DNA from: Tahibacter sp042701255 | GTDB taxonomy: Bacteria; Pseudomonadota; Gammaproteobacteria; Xanthomonadales; Rhodanobacteraceae | Reading direction: 5' to 3' | Assembly (NCBI RefSeq): GCF_042701255.1 | Contig: NZ_CP170554.1 | Location: 2,294,001-2,358,000, forward strand | DNA: 64,000 nt | Shown: piece by piece, positions 45,820-56,405 of the stretch | Numbering within the stretch: position 1 is the stretch's first letter | Layout: every line of letters begins with the position of its first letter | Position numbers and translations under genes: made by a program | Notes under the pieces: model-generated | What the model was told of the DNA's origin: nothing | Databases searched by the model: none | What the model saw: the letters and a program-made list of their open reading frames with translations, nothing else

Positions 45820-47856
45820 ATGTCGCCCAGTCCACCGTCCGCTCCGCGCTACCGATTCGGCCAGGTCGAGTTCGACGCCGACGCGTTCCAACTGCGTACC
45901 GCCGGCGAGCTGCAGAACTGTCCTGCGCGTGCGCTGCGCCTGCTGCAGCTGCTCTGTGCCGCGCCGGGGCGCCTGTTCGCGCGCGAGGAACTGATCGCAG
46001 CGCTGTGGCCGGGCCGGCGTCTGGTATCCGACGAATCCCTGAGCCAGGTCATCTTCAAGCTGCGCAGCGCGCTCGGCGCCGACGGCGAGCGCCTCGTGTC
46101 CGTGCGTGGCGCCGGCCTGCGGCTGGAAGGGCCGGTGGCCGTGAACGCCGCGACGGCTGGACCGGTCGATGCGGCGGAGGCGGAGGTGCGTTCTCGCTCT
46201 GCACGCCGCGAAGTGGCCGGCGCTAGGGCTGCAGACGCCGATACCGAGGCCGGCCCGACGATGGCGGCTGCCGAAGCCGCGGAACATGTCACCGCGGACG
46301 GCGGAGCGGCGCAATCGCTGGATCTGCGGCAACACGTTGCGGACGCCGGCACGACAGACAGTGCTACGGCAATCGCCGCAGCCATCACCGATACTTCAGC
46401 GGCGTCTGACGCCAACGCGCCGAACACCGCTGCGCCGGTGCCGTCTCCGGCAATCGCGGCATCATCCGCTGCACCGGCCGTTGAATCCGACCTGAGAATT
46501 TCACTGCGCCGCAGCCGCCGGCTGTTCCTGGTCGCGGCGCTGCTGCTCGTCGTCGCCGTCGTCGCGACCTTGTGGGCGGCGCGGCAGCCGGCCGCACCGG
46601 CCGTCGACTGGACTGCGGCGCGCGCCTGGGGATTCGCCGCGGACAATCTGCACGCGAGCCGGCCCGAGACGGCCGCGCGCTTCGCGCAGGCGTTGGCCGC
46701 CGATGCGGCGGGCGACCGCGCGCGGGCGCAGGTGCTGCTCGCGGCCCTCCACGACGGCGACGCGGCCACGCCGCTGCCGGCGTTGCTGCTGACCGTCTGG
46801 CGCGCGAGCGCCGGCGACCGCACGCAGGCCGCGCAGTGGCTGCAGCAGGCGCGCACGCGCGCCGCGGCCGAGCCGGATGCGTTGGTCGCCGCCTATCTGA
46901 CAATGGCACAGGCCTTCGCGGAAGGACGCAGCGTCGACATCAAGGCCGCGATCGGCGCCTTGCTGGACCTGCGTCCGGATGCCTGGATCCTGCGCTACGC
47001 CGCCGCCCAGCTGCTGCATCAGCGCGGCCAGGACGAGCTCGCGCTGGCCGAGCTGTGCGCGATCGACGTCGCCGCGCTCGACGACAGACGCATCGAGGAT
47101 CTGCTCGCGCTGCGTGCGGCGCTCGGCGATGCGGCCGGCGTGCGTGCCGTGCTGCGACGGCTCGACGCGCAGCGCAATCCGGTTGCGACGGCCGCGCTCG
47201 GCGCGCTGCTGGCCTACGGCAGCGGCGACGTCACGCAGGCGCGCCGCGCGTTCGCCGACACGGCCGAACTGGCCCGCCGCGGCAACCGCGACGACTGGGC
47301 GCTGCGTGCGGCGCTGCTGGCCGCCGTGCTCGCGTTCGAGCAGGGCGACCTCGCCGAGGCGCGTCACCGCGTCGACGATGCGCTTGCGCAGGCGCGCGAA
47401 AAACGCGAGACGCTCAGCGTGCTCGACGCCAATCTCATGCTGGCGCAGGTCGCGCATCGCCAGGGCGATACGACCGCGCGCGACACGGCGCTGGAGCGCG
47501 CGGCCGCCGAAGCGCATCTGTCGGGCGATCCGGTCTGGCCCAGCCTCGTGCGCATCGTCGCGCTGAGGCTGGACGGCGATGCGCCGGACGTGTCGCCGGC
47601 CGACGATGCCGATCTCGCCACCCGCGACGTGGTGCCGCTGCTGCGACTGCGCCTGGCCCTGCGCGACGGCGACGCGGCGCGCGCGATCGCACTGCTGCAG
47701 AGCGCCGACCGGCAGGCCAGCCTGTTCGCCGAGGAATGGGCGCTGGCTGCTGCGGAACTCGGCCAGCCCTGGCCGCCGCTGCGCCGCCGCGACCCGCCGG
47801 TCATGCCGTATTTCCGGCTCATGGCCTGGGCCAGCCTGGCGTCGGCGCGGCGCTGA
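45820..47856 (+). CDS. CadC-type winged-helix regulator with TPR-like C-terminal region
   Basis: 678 residues. An N-terminal OmpR/PhoB-type DNA-binding domain (RYRFGQVEFDADAFQLRTAG, RPGRLFAREELIAALWPG, SDESLSQVIFKLR) is followed by an Ala/Asp-rich linker (about 110-225), one membrane helix (LFLVAALLLVVAVVATLW near 235-255) and a long alpha-helical repeat region. A membrane-bound one-component regulator: the outer part would sense and the cytoplasmic part bind DNA. No phosphoacceptor domain. Divergent from the M23 gene, which may be its target. Confidence 0.87.
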   Translation: MSPSPPSAPRYRFGQVEFDADAFQLRTAGELQNCPARALRLLQLLCAAPGRLFAREELIAALWPGRRLVSDESLSQVIFKLRSALGADGERLVSVRGAGLRLEGPVAVNAATAGPVDAAEAEVRSRSARREVAGARAADADTEAGPTMAAAEAAEHVTADGGAAQSLDLRQHVADAGTTDSATAIAAAITDTSAASDANAPNTAAPVPSPAIAASSAAPAVESDLRISLRRSRRLFLVAALLLVVAVVATLWAARQPAAPAVDWTAARAWGFAADNLHASRPETAARFAQALAADAAGDRARAQVLLAALHDGDAATPLPALLLTVWRASAGDRTQAAQWLQQARTRAAAEPDALVAAYLTMAQAFAEGRSVDIKAAIGALLDLRPDAWILRYAAAQLLHQRGQDELALAELCAIDVAALDDRRIEDLLALRAALGDAAGVRAVLRRLDAQRNPVATAALGALLAYGSGDVTQARRAFADTAELARRGNRDDWALRAALLAAVLAFEQGDLAEARHRVDDALAQAREKRETLSVLDANLMLAQVAHRQGDTTARDTALERAAAEAHLSGDPVWPSLVRIVALRLDGDAPDVSPADDADLATRDVVPLLRLRLALRDGDAARAIALLQSADRQASLFAEEWALAAAELGQPWPPLRRRDPPVMPYFRLMAWASLASARR

Positions 47857-48180
47857 ACTCACCGCGACGATCCGATGCAACGGCCAATTCGCCGCCCGGC
47901 GCGGGGCCGACTCTGGAACGGCGCGGCACTGATACGGCGCTACGCGGCACCGGTGCGAGAACGCGCCCGTTCGCGGCACCGTTGACGGCGAGCCTGCACC
48001 GGTCGCCGCGCTGAGGGACTGAGCGCAATCACCGCTTGCTTTCGGCGCGGATCGGCGCAGGCTGGACGGGCGGCGACGCGGAAACGGAATCCGCACCGCC
48101 GCCAGGGGCGCAACGGCCGTCCTCGCGGCAGCCGTTGCGGCAGCGCGCGATCTCGCGCCGCAGCGGAAGGGGGAAAACGT
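47857..48180. other. 324-bp gap before the metzincin gene
   Basis: No credible coding sequence or terminator was found. The last bases (GAAGGGGGA) are the ribosome binding site of the next gene. Confidence 0.4.
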
Positions 48181-50173
48181 ATGTTCGCCATTCGCATTGC
48201 CCGCGCCGTGCTCGGCGCACTGTTGGCCGCCGTCGTCATGCCGGTCACGGCCAGCCAGCTTGCACCACAGTCCGCCGACGAACTCGCATCCGCACCGCGC
48301 ATCGTCGTCGCCGATCTCGAATCCACGCAGTCGCGCTGGAATCCGCAACACACCCTTATCCTGACCGACTACGAATTCCGCCGCGTTGAAACACTGCGGG
48401 GCGATTTCAACGACCGCTTCGTGCTGACCCAGGGCGGCGGCACGGTCGGCAACGAAACCCACGAGCTCAGCGATCTGCCGCGGCTGCAGATCGGCCGGCG
48501 CTATCTGCTGATCCTCAATGCGGCCGACAATCCGGTGTTCTCCTCCGTGCGCTACGGCGCCGCCGGTGCGCTGGAAATCGATCGTGCGGCCCTGCGCATC
48601 CGCGGCGGCGAAACCCTGTCCGATTTCCGTGCGCGCGTGGGTCGCAGCACGGTCATCGACGATGCGGCGCTGCGTCCGGCATCGACCGGCCAATCCTATC
48701 CGGCCGCGGTCTGGCGTCCCGACGAGAAGGCGTCCGTGCAGCCGGCGCAGCGGCCGGCAGAAGCCGGGTCCGCCGTCGTGCCGCCGCCGCAGGGCGAGGT
48801 GCCGTCGGTGTCTGCCGCATCGGTCGAGCCGGTGTCGCCGTTCGTGCCCGACTACGTCGTGCAGCGCTGGCCGGCGCCGACGATCACGTTCAATCCGCTG
48901 CCGCTGACCTGGATCTGGTCGCCTGCGGATCAGAACCAGATGGCGCAGTGGAATCACTACGGCGACATCTTCCGCGTGCAGGCGCCGACCGGCACCTGGG
49001 CCTGGACCAACGGCCGCTACGATCTTGCCGGTTTTCCGAGCGACGCCGACATGAACGCGCAGTTCGGCGCGCCCTGGGGCCGTGGGTACCCTGGCCATCT
49101 GCTATTCGCGCTGGATCGACAACGGTCCCATCGTCGAATCCGACATCGCGCTGAATCCGGCTTACAACTGGACCCTCGACGACGCCTACGGCACGCAGAC
49201 CACGTCGCCGCCGTGGAGTTTCCGTCAGGCTTTGCTGCACGAACTCGGTCATTCCTGGGGCCTCAAGCATCCCTGGGAAACCCAGAACGTGTTCTGGCCG
49301 TCGGTGATGAACTACGGGCCGAAATGGGCGCGCGATCCGACCCTGCATGCCGACGACACGGCCGCGATCCGTTCGGTCTACCCGGGCATCGGTCAGCACG
49401 ACGGCAGCCTCGTGATGTATCACACCGCCGACAGCAGCACGAGCAACAGTGCGGCCTATACGCCCACCATCACGCTGTTCGCGAGCTATAACCACGGCCA
49501 GAGCATCACCTTCAGCGGTTCGGTGATCCTGCAGAACCTCGGCACGACCAACCTCGTCGATCCCGCTGTCGACGTCTACCTGAGCGGCGCGCGCATGAGC
49601 TACGACAGCAGCGTCTATCTCGGCCGCAGCAATTACGTCGTTACCGTGCCGCCGTTTCCGAACAGCCTGGCCCTGCTCAATCTCGGCAGCTACTACCTCG
49701 CCGACAGCGTGCCGGTCGGCGTCTATTATCCCGTGATCTATCTCGCCGCGAGCGGCGGCACCGACGCGCAGACCGGCAACGACTCGGCCTGGGGCGCGTA
49801 CGATTATCCGGTCACGATCAACAACGTCGTCACGACCCTGCTGCCGACGCCGGCCACGCAGACTACGACGATCGGCCGCATCGGTCCACGCGGTCAATGG
49901 ACTTACGCGCTGAACGCGCAGGCCGGCTACACCTATACGTTCGCGACCTGCGGCCTCGCGAGCTTCGACACGGTGATCCAGATCCGCGGCGCATTTCCGA
50001 CCGTCGCCGACGACGACGGCTGCGGCAGCCAGAGCACGCTGAGCTGGACCAGTACCAGCGACCAGTTCGTGACCGTCGTCGTCAGCGGCTTCAACGCGGC
50101 CGCGCAAGGCGCGTTCCAGCTCGCCTACAGCGGCGGCAACGATCGGATCTTCGTGGCGGACTTCGGCGGTTGA
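48181..50173 (+). pseudogene. Secreted metzincin-type metallopeptidase, interrupted by one frameshift
   Basis: Read across the frameshift, one protein of about 660 residues with a signal peptide (MFAIRIARAVLGALLAAVVM). The frame changes near 49075-49085: the upstream frame runs to FGAPWG, and the downstream frame resumes with GTLAICYSRWIDNGPIVES; one extra base would explain it. The catalytic part has HELGHSWGLKH and the Met-turn SVMNYG, the metzincin signature (M10-like). It ends in NDRIFVADFGG, a tail like that of two neighbours. Whether this is a true mutation or a sequence error cannot be told. The first frame alone runs to 49491 and lacks the catalytic site. Confidence 0.8.
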
Positions 50174-50330
50174 TGAAGCGGGACCCGAATGTCGACACGG
50201 CATTCGCTGTCGCTGCTCGCGGCCGGAGGGCAGAAACGCAGCGCCCGGCGATGTCGATGGTCCGCGCAAAGCGCGACATCGACGATCCGTGCGAAGGCAT
50301 AATGCCCGCTTGTCCGCCGAGTGTGCTCGC

Positions 50331-52863
50331 ATGTTTCGATATGGTCGCTGGCTGATGTTGTCCCTGGCGCTGCCTGCGCCGTCGGCGGTTGCCATTACCT
50401 TGGAACAGGTCAACCGGGCCACGATTGCTGCGCCGATGGACATAAATGGCGGTATACGAGATCCGTGGCATGTCAGTCATGACGGACGCTATGCTCTGTT
50501 TGATTCGTGGGCCAACAATCTCGTTGCCGGCGACACCAACGGCGTGGCCGATCTTTTCCTCTACGACGCGCAGGCCGACGCGATCGAACGCGTCAATCTC
50601 GGCAACGACGGTACCCAGGTCGACCTTCTGTCCCTGCGTACCGCTGCGGTGACCCGCGATGGCCGTCGGGTCTTCTTCAACAGCGCCGCGGCCGGCCTTG
50701 TGCCGGGCGTTGCCGCCTACGTAGAGCGCATTTATCTGCGCGACCGTGTCAGCGGTACGACCACTCTGTTGATCCGTGACCACGACGGTCAACCGTTGGC
50801 GGAGCCGACCTATTTTTGCGATGTGTCCGAAGACGGTCGTTATGTGCTGTTTGCCACGTCGGCGCGGATGTCACCAGCCGACCACAACGACGGGTTCGAC
50901 GTTTATCGGCTCGATCGCCTCAGCGGGGACTATCAACTGGTTTCGGTCGCACTCGACGGCAGCGCTGCCGGCCGTACTTCCTATTCTAGCCAGCTGTCGG
51001 CCGACGGCCGTTACGCGGTCTTCGGCAGCTGGTCGGGCAACATCGTCGCCGGCGACCAGAACGAGAACTTCGATCTTTTCTGGCGCGATCTCGATCAGGG
51101 ACGGACGTTGCAGGTGGGGCGGTCCGAACCCTACGGAAGCCCGACGGACGTATCGGTGCCGCTGCTGCCGGGCGGCAATGCCGTATCCGACGACGGACGC
51201 TATGTGCTGCTCGAAACCGGATTGCCACTGCTGCCTGCCGATACGAACGGGACGTTCGACGGTTATCGGTTCGACAGCAGCGACGGCAGCCTGCAGCGTG
51301 TGACCCTCGGTGTCGATGCGGCTCAGATCGAGTACTACAAGACCGTCAGTGGCCTTTCCGCTGACGGAATGTCCGTGCTTTTCATCGCAACGACGCCGGT
51401 ATTGCCGGGAGATCCGGTTGGGTCCGAACGCGTCTATTGGCGCAACATCGCCAGCGGCGAGATCACGCCCGTCCTGCTGCATGCGGGGGCGAGCGCTGGC
51501 GAGGGCAGGGTGCTCGGGTGCATGCCGTCGGCCGATGCGAACGTGGCTTATTGCACGAGTTCGACACAGCCGCTGTTCCAGGGGCCAGAAGATGAGTACG
51601 CAAATCTTTTTCGCGCCGTACGCGGTGAGTCGGCCGTGCGCCGAGTAAGCAGGCCGCTGGTGCAGGCGACTGCTCATGCCAACGGACACAGCGGCGTCTA
51701 CAGTGTCGCCGCGAGCAGCGATGGTCGCTATGTCGCGTTCGATTCTTCCGCCAACAATCTCGTCATCGGCGACAACAACGGCGTCAGGGATGTTTTCGTA
51801 CGCGATCGTCTACTCGGTACGACGGCGCGCGTCAGTGTGAGCAACGCAGGTGCTGAAAGGGGCTGCCCGAGCACGACTGCGGACATTTCGGCGGATGGCC
51901 GCTATGTCGTATTCGAAAGCTGCGGAACCGACGGGACTGCGGAAGCTCCGCTCCAGATATACCGGTTCGACCGTCTGATGGGTCAATTGCTGGTCGTCAG
52001 CACCGACTACAAAGGCTCGCCAGGCGACCGTGCGAGCCGGCAGCCGCAGATTTCCGATGATGGCGAAGCCATTCTGTTCGTTCCGTCGCGCAGAACCTCG
52101 GCATCCCGGCCAATCCGAACGGAGACTATTTCCTGCGCGACATGGCTGCCGGCACGACGACCATCGTCTCGCGCAATCCCACTACGGGACAGAGCGACGG
52201 CACGCCGTATGGAGCGTGGCTCGCCGGCAACGGTCGTTTCGTCGCCTTCAGCGACGTGGCGAGCAATCTCGTCGACAACGATACGAACGCACGCGCGGAC
52301 GTATTCGTATTTGACCGGCACCTGCGTCAGCTGGAACGTGTCAGTCAGGCCGCTGACGGCGCTGAGCTCAACGACGCCAGTCATTGCTACGGAATTTCCG
52401 CCGATGGGAGCCAGGTGCTGTTTACGACCGATGCGACCTTGCCGGCACCCGCCAGTAGCTATCGGAACCTCGTAGTGCGTGATCGCTACGGCGGTGCGTT
52501 TGAACTGGTCAACCGCGACAGTCATGGAGCAGCTGTCGACGGTTTTGGCGCTCCTGCTCTCTCAGCCGACGGCCGCCGCGTGGTGTTCGGCGACTGGAGC
52601 GGCGGCTGGTACCGTTCCTATTACGAACTGTTCGTGTTCGATCGTGACGTGCAGCGTACCTATCAACTCGGGAAGGTGGCCGACGAGGGAGCGATCGAAA
52701 AATTGCAGTTCTCTCCGGACGGCGATTGGCTCGTATTTTCGAGCGCATCCGCCTATCTTCCTGCGGGCCAGGTCGACGGCAACGGACGTTTCAGCGACGT
52801 CATCATGGCATCCGGATTGCGCGATCCGATTTTCGCCGACGGCTTTCACGTGCCGGTCCACTG
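50331..52863 (+). pseudogene. Secreted PD40 beta-propeller protein, interrupted by one frameshift
   Basis: About 840 residues when the frameshift near 52078-52090 is repaired. The ATG at 50331 starts a signal peptide (MFRYGRWLMLSLALPAPSA). The rest is a row of 40-50-residue repeats of the form SxDGRYVLFxS...N(L/I)VxGDxNxxxDxFxxD, i.e. WD40-like/PD40 (TolB-type) propeller blades. Upstream frame reads DDGEAILFV; downstream frame resumes SVAQNLGIPANPNGDYF, so one base appears lost. Ends in PIFADGFHVPVH. Often annotated as a hypothetical surface protein. Function unknown. Confidence 0.8.
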
Positions 52864-52926
52864 AGTCCGCACGTGGTGCGAGATTGTTGTCGGCGATGCG
52901 ATGCTCGAAACTGATCGGTCACACGC

Positions 52927-52957
52927 CGCGGAGCCCGCCGCTGCGGCAGGCTCCGCG
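52927..52957. terminator. Hairpin between convergent genes
   Basis: CGCGGAGCC (52927-52935) and GGCTCCGCG (52949-52957) with an inner GCC/GGC pairing. It lies between the propeller gene and the convergent paralog gene and could terminate both, though T-runs are short. Confidence 0.5.
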
Positions 52958-52976
52958 TATTCCTCACGCCGGCATT

Positions 52977-53510
52977 TCAGTTCTCGAAACCGTTGCGGAA
53001 CAGCACGTCCGAGAAGTACGCGATGCGTATGCCGCAGAACTGCAGCGCTGCCGAGGCTTCGCCGAAGTTGACCAGCAGTTGTCGCGACTGATTCAGATTG
53101 TCGACGATGACGTTGAGCTCGGGGCTCAGGGTCGAGCCGAAACCGGTGGTGCTGCCGGTGTTGTTGAACACGGTTTCGTCGACGAAACCGCCGATGCCGT
53201 CGTAGCGGGTCATCGCGATGGTGAGATCGACCGCACTCGTGTCGCGATAGTAGGCGCGGACGTATTTGATCTGGCTGCCGTCGGGCAGCTGCAGCGGATA
53301 GACGATGTAGTCGCCGACGCTCGCGCGCGAGACGCAGCCGGCGGTTTGGTAGACCGTCGCCGGGGCGGTGCCGCGCGGCACGAACGAGGAACCGGCCACA
53401 TTGAAGTAGGTGAACGCACTGCCTTGGGCCGCGGCCGGCAGAGCGGCTCCGGCCAGCAACAATGCAACGAACGCGGCGGCGAGATGCACGCAGAAATGAC
53501 GTGGATTCAT
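52977..53510 (-). CDS. Secreted protein of unknown family, paralog B
   Basis: 177 residues from the ATG at 53510, which follows GAGGTGG and starts a signal peptide (MNPRHFCVHLAAAFVALLLA). The mature part has VAGSSFVPRGTAP, AGCVSR, LPDGSQIKYVRAYY, STLSPELN and LQFCGIRIAYF, all shared with the gene just upstream. Two conserved cysteines may pair. It ends in VLFRNGFEN. It starts 10 bp after the stop of paralog A, so both form one operon. I do not recognise the family. Confidence 0.85.
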   Translation of the reverse strand: MNPRHFCVHLAAAFVALLLAGAALPAAAQGSAFTYFNVAGSSFVPRGTAPATVYQTAGCVSRASVGDYIVYPLQLPDGSQIKYVRAYYRDTSAVDLTIAMTRYDGIGGFVDETVFNNTGSTTGFGSTLSPELNVIVDNLNQSRQLLVNFGEASAALQFCGIRIAYFSDVLFRNGFEN

Positions 53511-53520
53511 GGCCGCCACC

Positions 53521-54090
53521 TCAGTAGAAATACTGGATGCGCACGCCGCAGAAGCGCAGGTTGGCATCGGTCGCGCCGATGTTCACGGCCATGATGTAGG
53601 ACTTGTTGCCGGGATCGGCGGTCACCGCGAGCGACGGGCTCAAGGTCGAGTCGTAGCCGGTGTTGGTCGTGGTCGGAAACGAGGTGTGCTGAGTGACCGC
53701 GCCGGCGCCGTCGAACTCGGTGAAGAACGTCGAGATGTTGCTGGCCGTACCGTTGTTGTAGAAATAAGTGCGCACGTAGCGCACGTCCGCGCCGGCCGGC
53801 AGCTGGACGTCGGCGGCGTAGATGCCGCCTGCGGCCGTCGCGCGTATGCAACCGGCGCTGGTGTACTCGGCCGGCGTCGAAGCGTTGCGCGGCACGAACG
53901 AGGAGCCGGCGATGCGCAGATAGACGGAAGTCGCCGAGACGGCGTTGATCGAGTCGGGTCCGTCCAGGTCGTTGAACTGCGGTCCGCTCTGCGGCGCCGA
54001 TGCGAATCCTTCCGTCGTCTGAGCCATCGCCGAACCGCTCATCACCGCGAGGCACAGCGCCAGGCCGGCCAATCCATTGCGTTGCATCAT
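53521..54090 (-). CDS. Secreted protein of unknown family, paralog A
   Basis: 189 residues from the ATG at 54090, which follows GGAGA and begins a signal peptide (MMQRNGLAGLALCLAVMSGS). The mature part shares IAGSSFVPRN, AGCIR, LPAGADVRYVRTYF, STLSPSL and RFCGVRIQYF with paralog B. Unlike paralog B it ends right after RIQYFY and lacks the F-x-x-GF tail. A longer ORF opens upstream, but there the sequence is not signal-like. First gene of a two-gene operon. Confidence 0.85.
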   Translation of the reverse strand: MMQRNGLAGLALCLAVMSGSAMAQTTEGFASAPQSGPQFNDLDGPDSINAVSATSVYLRIAGSSFVPRNASTPAEYTSAGCIRATAAGGIYAADVQLPAGADVRYVRTYFYNNGTASNISTFFTEFDGAGAVTQHTSFPTTTNTGYDSTLSPSLAVTADPGNKSYIMAVNIGATDANLRFCGVRIQYFY

Positions 54091-54571
54091 CACGTTCTCC
54101 TTGCGTGCAAAAGGAATCGGGACCTGCCGCAGTTCCCCGGCGCACGGCCACCTGCGGCACGGTCCCGGCAGCCGAATCCGGCTGCCGGGTCTCGAATACG
54201 CAGAAATTGCCGGGCAAGTGACATCGGCCGCTGCGGGCGGTGCGGCGTTCGGTGATGTGCAGGTTCTCGTCGCTGCGAAGGCGCCCCTGCCCATCGGTTG
54301 AAAACAGGGGAGGGTCTGCGCAACGCACGCCGGCAGCGCTGCCTCGGAATTGCCGATGCCGTCGAACGCATCGCCGACTGCGAAACCGGCGCATGTGCAT
54401 TCGCCGCGAGCAGTGTCGTTGCGCGAAGCCGCGCCGGCTGCATCGCGATGCTGCGGTGCAGCGCGTGCCTCCATCACAGAAAGCTCAAGCGCTCAATCCA
54501 CTTTCCCTGTTGCGCCCGGCCGCGCGGCGATACCACACTGCCGCATCGCGTCATGCCTATGGAGTTCGCTC
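54091..54571. other. 481-bp gap with a strong hairpin
   Basis: The space between divergent genes. A perfect stem CCCGGCAGCCG / CGGCTGCCGGG lies at 54164-54189, about 75 bp upstream of paralog A. No credible gene. Confidence 0.45.
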
Positions 54572-56353
54572 ATGGAAACCCCTGCCGCCAATGCCGCTGC
54601 CGCCGGCACGCAAACCGATACGCTGCGCCGCGACCAGAGCGTCGCGAAGAACCTGTTCTTCGGCGAGATCGTCGAAGAGAACCTGTTCCCGTATCCCAAG
54701 ATGCGCGAGAAGGATCGCGAAGTCCTCGGTGCGATGCTCGATGCGATCGACGATTTCCTCGCGCCCAAGCACGCCGATCTCAAGCACTACGACCGCGAGG
54801 CCGAGCAGCCGCCCGAGTTCATCCAGGCACTGCGCGACATGGGCCTGTTCGGCCTGATCATTCCCGAGGAATTCGGCGGCCTGGGTCTGTCCAACGCGGC
54901 CTACGCGCGCGTGCTCACGCAGACGAGTTCGCACGACTCGTCGGTGTCGCTGACCATCGGCGCACACAGCTCCATCGGCATGAAAGGCCTGCTGCTGTTC
55001 GGCACCGACGCGCAGAAGGCCAGGTACCTGCCCCAGCTGGCGACCGGCGAAATGATTGCCGCGTTCTGCCTGACCGAAGCCGGTGCCGGTTCCGACGCGG
55101 CCTCGGTGCGCACCAAGGCCGTCCGCAACGACGACGGCACGTGGACTCTCAACGGCGAGAAGATCTGGATCACCAACGGCGGCATCGCCGACTTCTACAC
55201 CGTGTTCGCCAAGACCGACACGGCCGAAGGCAAGATGACGGCCTTCATCGTCGAGGCGAAGCAGGCCGGCGTCAGCCACGGTCCGCACGAAGACAAGATG
55301 GGCATACGCGCGTCGAGCACGACGACGGTCGCCTTCAGCGACGTCAAAGTGCCGGCCGACCAGGTGCTCGGCGAAGTCGGCAAAGGTTTCAAGGTCGCGA
55401 TGGCGATCTTGAACAACGGCCGCACCGGCCTCGGCGGCGGTGCCGTCGGCGGTATGAAGACCCTGATCAAGATGGCCTGCGCGCAGGCCAAGGACAGAAA
55501 GCAGTTCGGCAAGTCCGTCGCCGAATTCGGCCTCGTGCGCGAGAAGATCGCGCAGATGACCGTCGACTGCTTCGCCGCCGAGAGTGCGGTCTGGATGGTC
55601 GCCCACTACATCGACTCGGGCTGCACCGACTACTCCGTCGAAGCCGCGATGAGCAAGGTCTTCGCGAGCGAAGCCGTGCAGCGCGCGAGCTACGAGGCGC
55701 TGCAGATCGCCGGCGGTAACGGTTTCATGCGCGAATTCCCGTACGAGCAGATCACGCGCGATACGCGCATCCTGTCGATCTTCGAAGGCACCAACGAAAT
55801 CCTGCGCCTCTACATCGCGCTGTCCGGTCTCAAGGACGTTGGCGCGACACTCAACGAACTCAAACACGCCGTCGGCAACATCTTCAACGACCCGATCAAG
55901 GGCTTCGGCGTCCTGAGCACCTACGTCCGCCGCAAAGCCAGCGAAACTACCGGCTACGGCACCGACAAGATCCTGCGCGAACTCCACCCGAGCCTGCGCA
56001 AAGCCGCGACCGTCTACGAGAAATACGTCGTCGAATTGTCGAAGGCCGCCGACGCGCTGCTGCGGCAGTACGGCAAAGGCATCGCCGACGAACAGCACGC
56101 GCAGAAGCGCATCGCCGACATCGCGATCGACCTGTTCGTCGGACTCTGCGTGCTGTCGCGCGCGGACAGCCTCGTGAGAGAAAGCCACCCCGAGCAGCAG
56201 TCTGCAATCACGATTGCAGAGGTGTTCACACGTCAGGCGCGCAGAAGGCTGCGGCGGAATGTGCGGGGGATGGCGATCAATGAGGATAAGGCCATCGAGG
56301 CGCTGGCGGGGGCGGTGCTGGAGAAGGGGGCAATCGGCTGGGACGTTATCTAG
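54572..56353 (+). CDS. Acyl-CoA dehydrogenase with C-terminal extension
   Basis: 593 residues, longer than the 380-400 of short/medium-chain enzymes and like very-long-chain or ACAD9-type enzymes. It oxidises acyl-CoA to trans-2-enoyl-CoA with FAD. Motifs: GLFGLIIPEEFGGLGL, CLTEAGAGSDAAS, GEKIWITNGGIADFYTVFAK, and IFEGTNEILR with the likely catalytic Glu. The last ~180 residues are the extra C-terminal domain. The ATG at 54572 is preceded by GGAG; the ORF opens upstream in a low-support region. Confidence 0.92.
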   Translation: METPAANAAAAGTQTDTLRRDQSVAKNLFFGEIVEENLFPYPKMREKDREVLGAMLDAIDDFLAPKHADLKHYDREAEQPPEFIQALRDMGLFGLIIPEEFGGLGLSNAAYARVLTQTSSHDSSVSLTIGAHSSIGMKGLLLFGTDAQKARYLPQLATGEMIAAFCLTEAGAGSDAASVRTKAVRNDDGTWTLNGEKIWITNGGIADFYTVFAKTDTAEGKMTAFIVEAKQAGVSHGPHEDKMGIRASSTTTVAFSDVKVPADQVLGEVGKGFKVAMAILNNGRTGLGGGAVGGMKTLIKMACAQAKDRKQFGKSVAEFGLVREKIAQMTVDCFAAESAVWMVAHYIDSGCTDYSVEAAMSKVFASEAVQRASYEALQIAGGNGFMREFPYEQITRDTRILSIFEGTNEILRLYIALSGLKDVGATLNELKHAVGNIFNDPIKGFGVLSTYVRRKASETTGYGTDKILRELHPSLRKAATVYEKYVVELSKAADALLRQYGKGIADEQHAQKRIADIAIDLFVGLCVLSRADSLVRESHPEQQSAITIAEVFTRQARRRLRRNVRGMAINEDKAIEALAGAVLEKGAIGWDVI

Positions 56354-56405
56354 CCTGCGCCCGCCATTTCTCCGCGAGATGTTTCATTAATGAAGGAGAG
56401 GGCGA

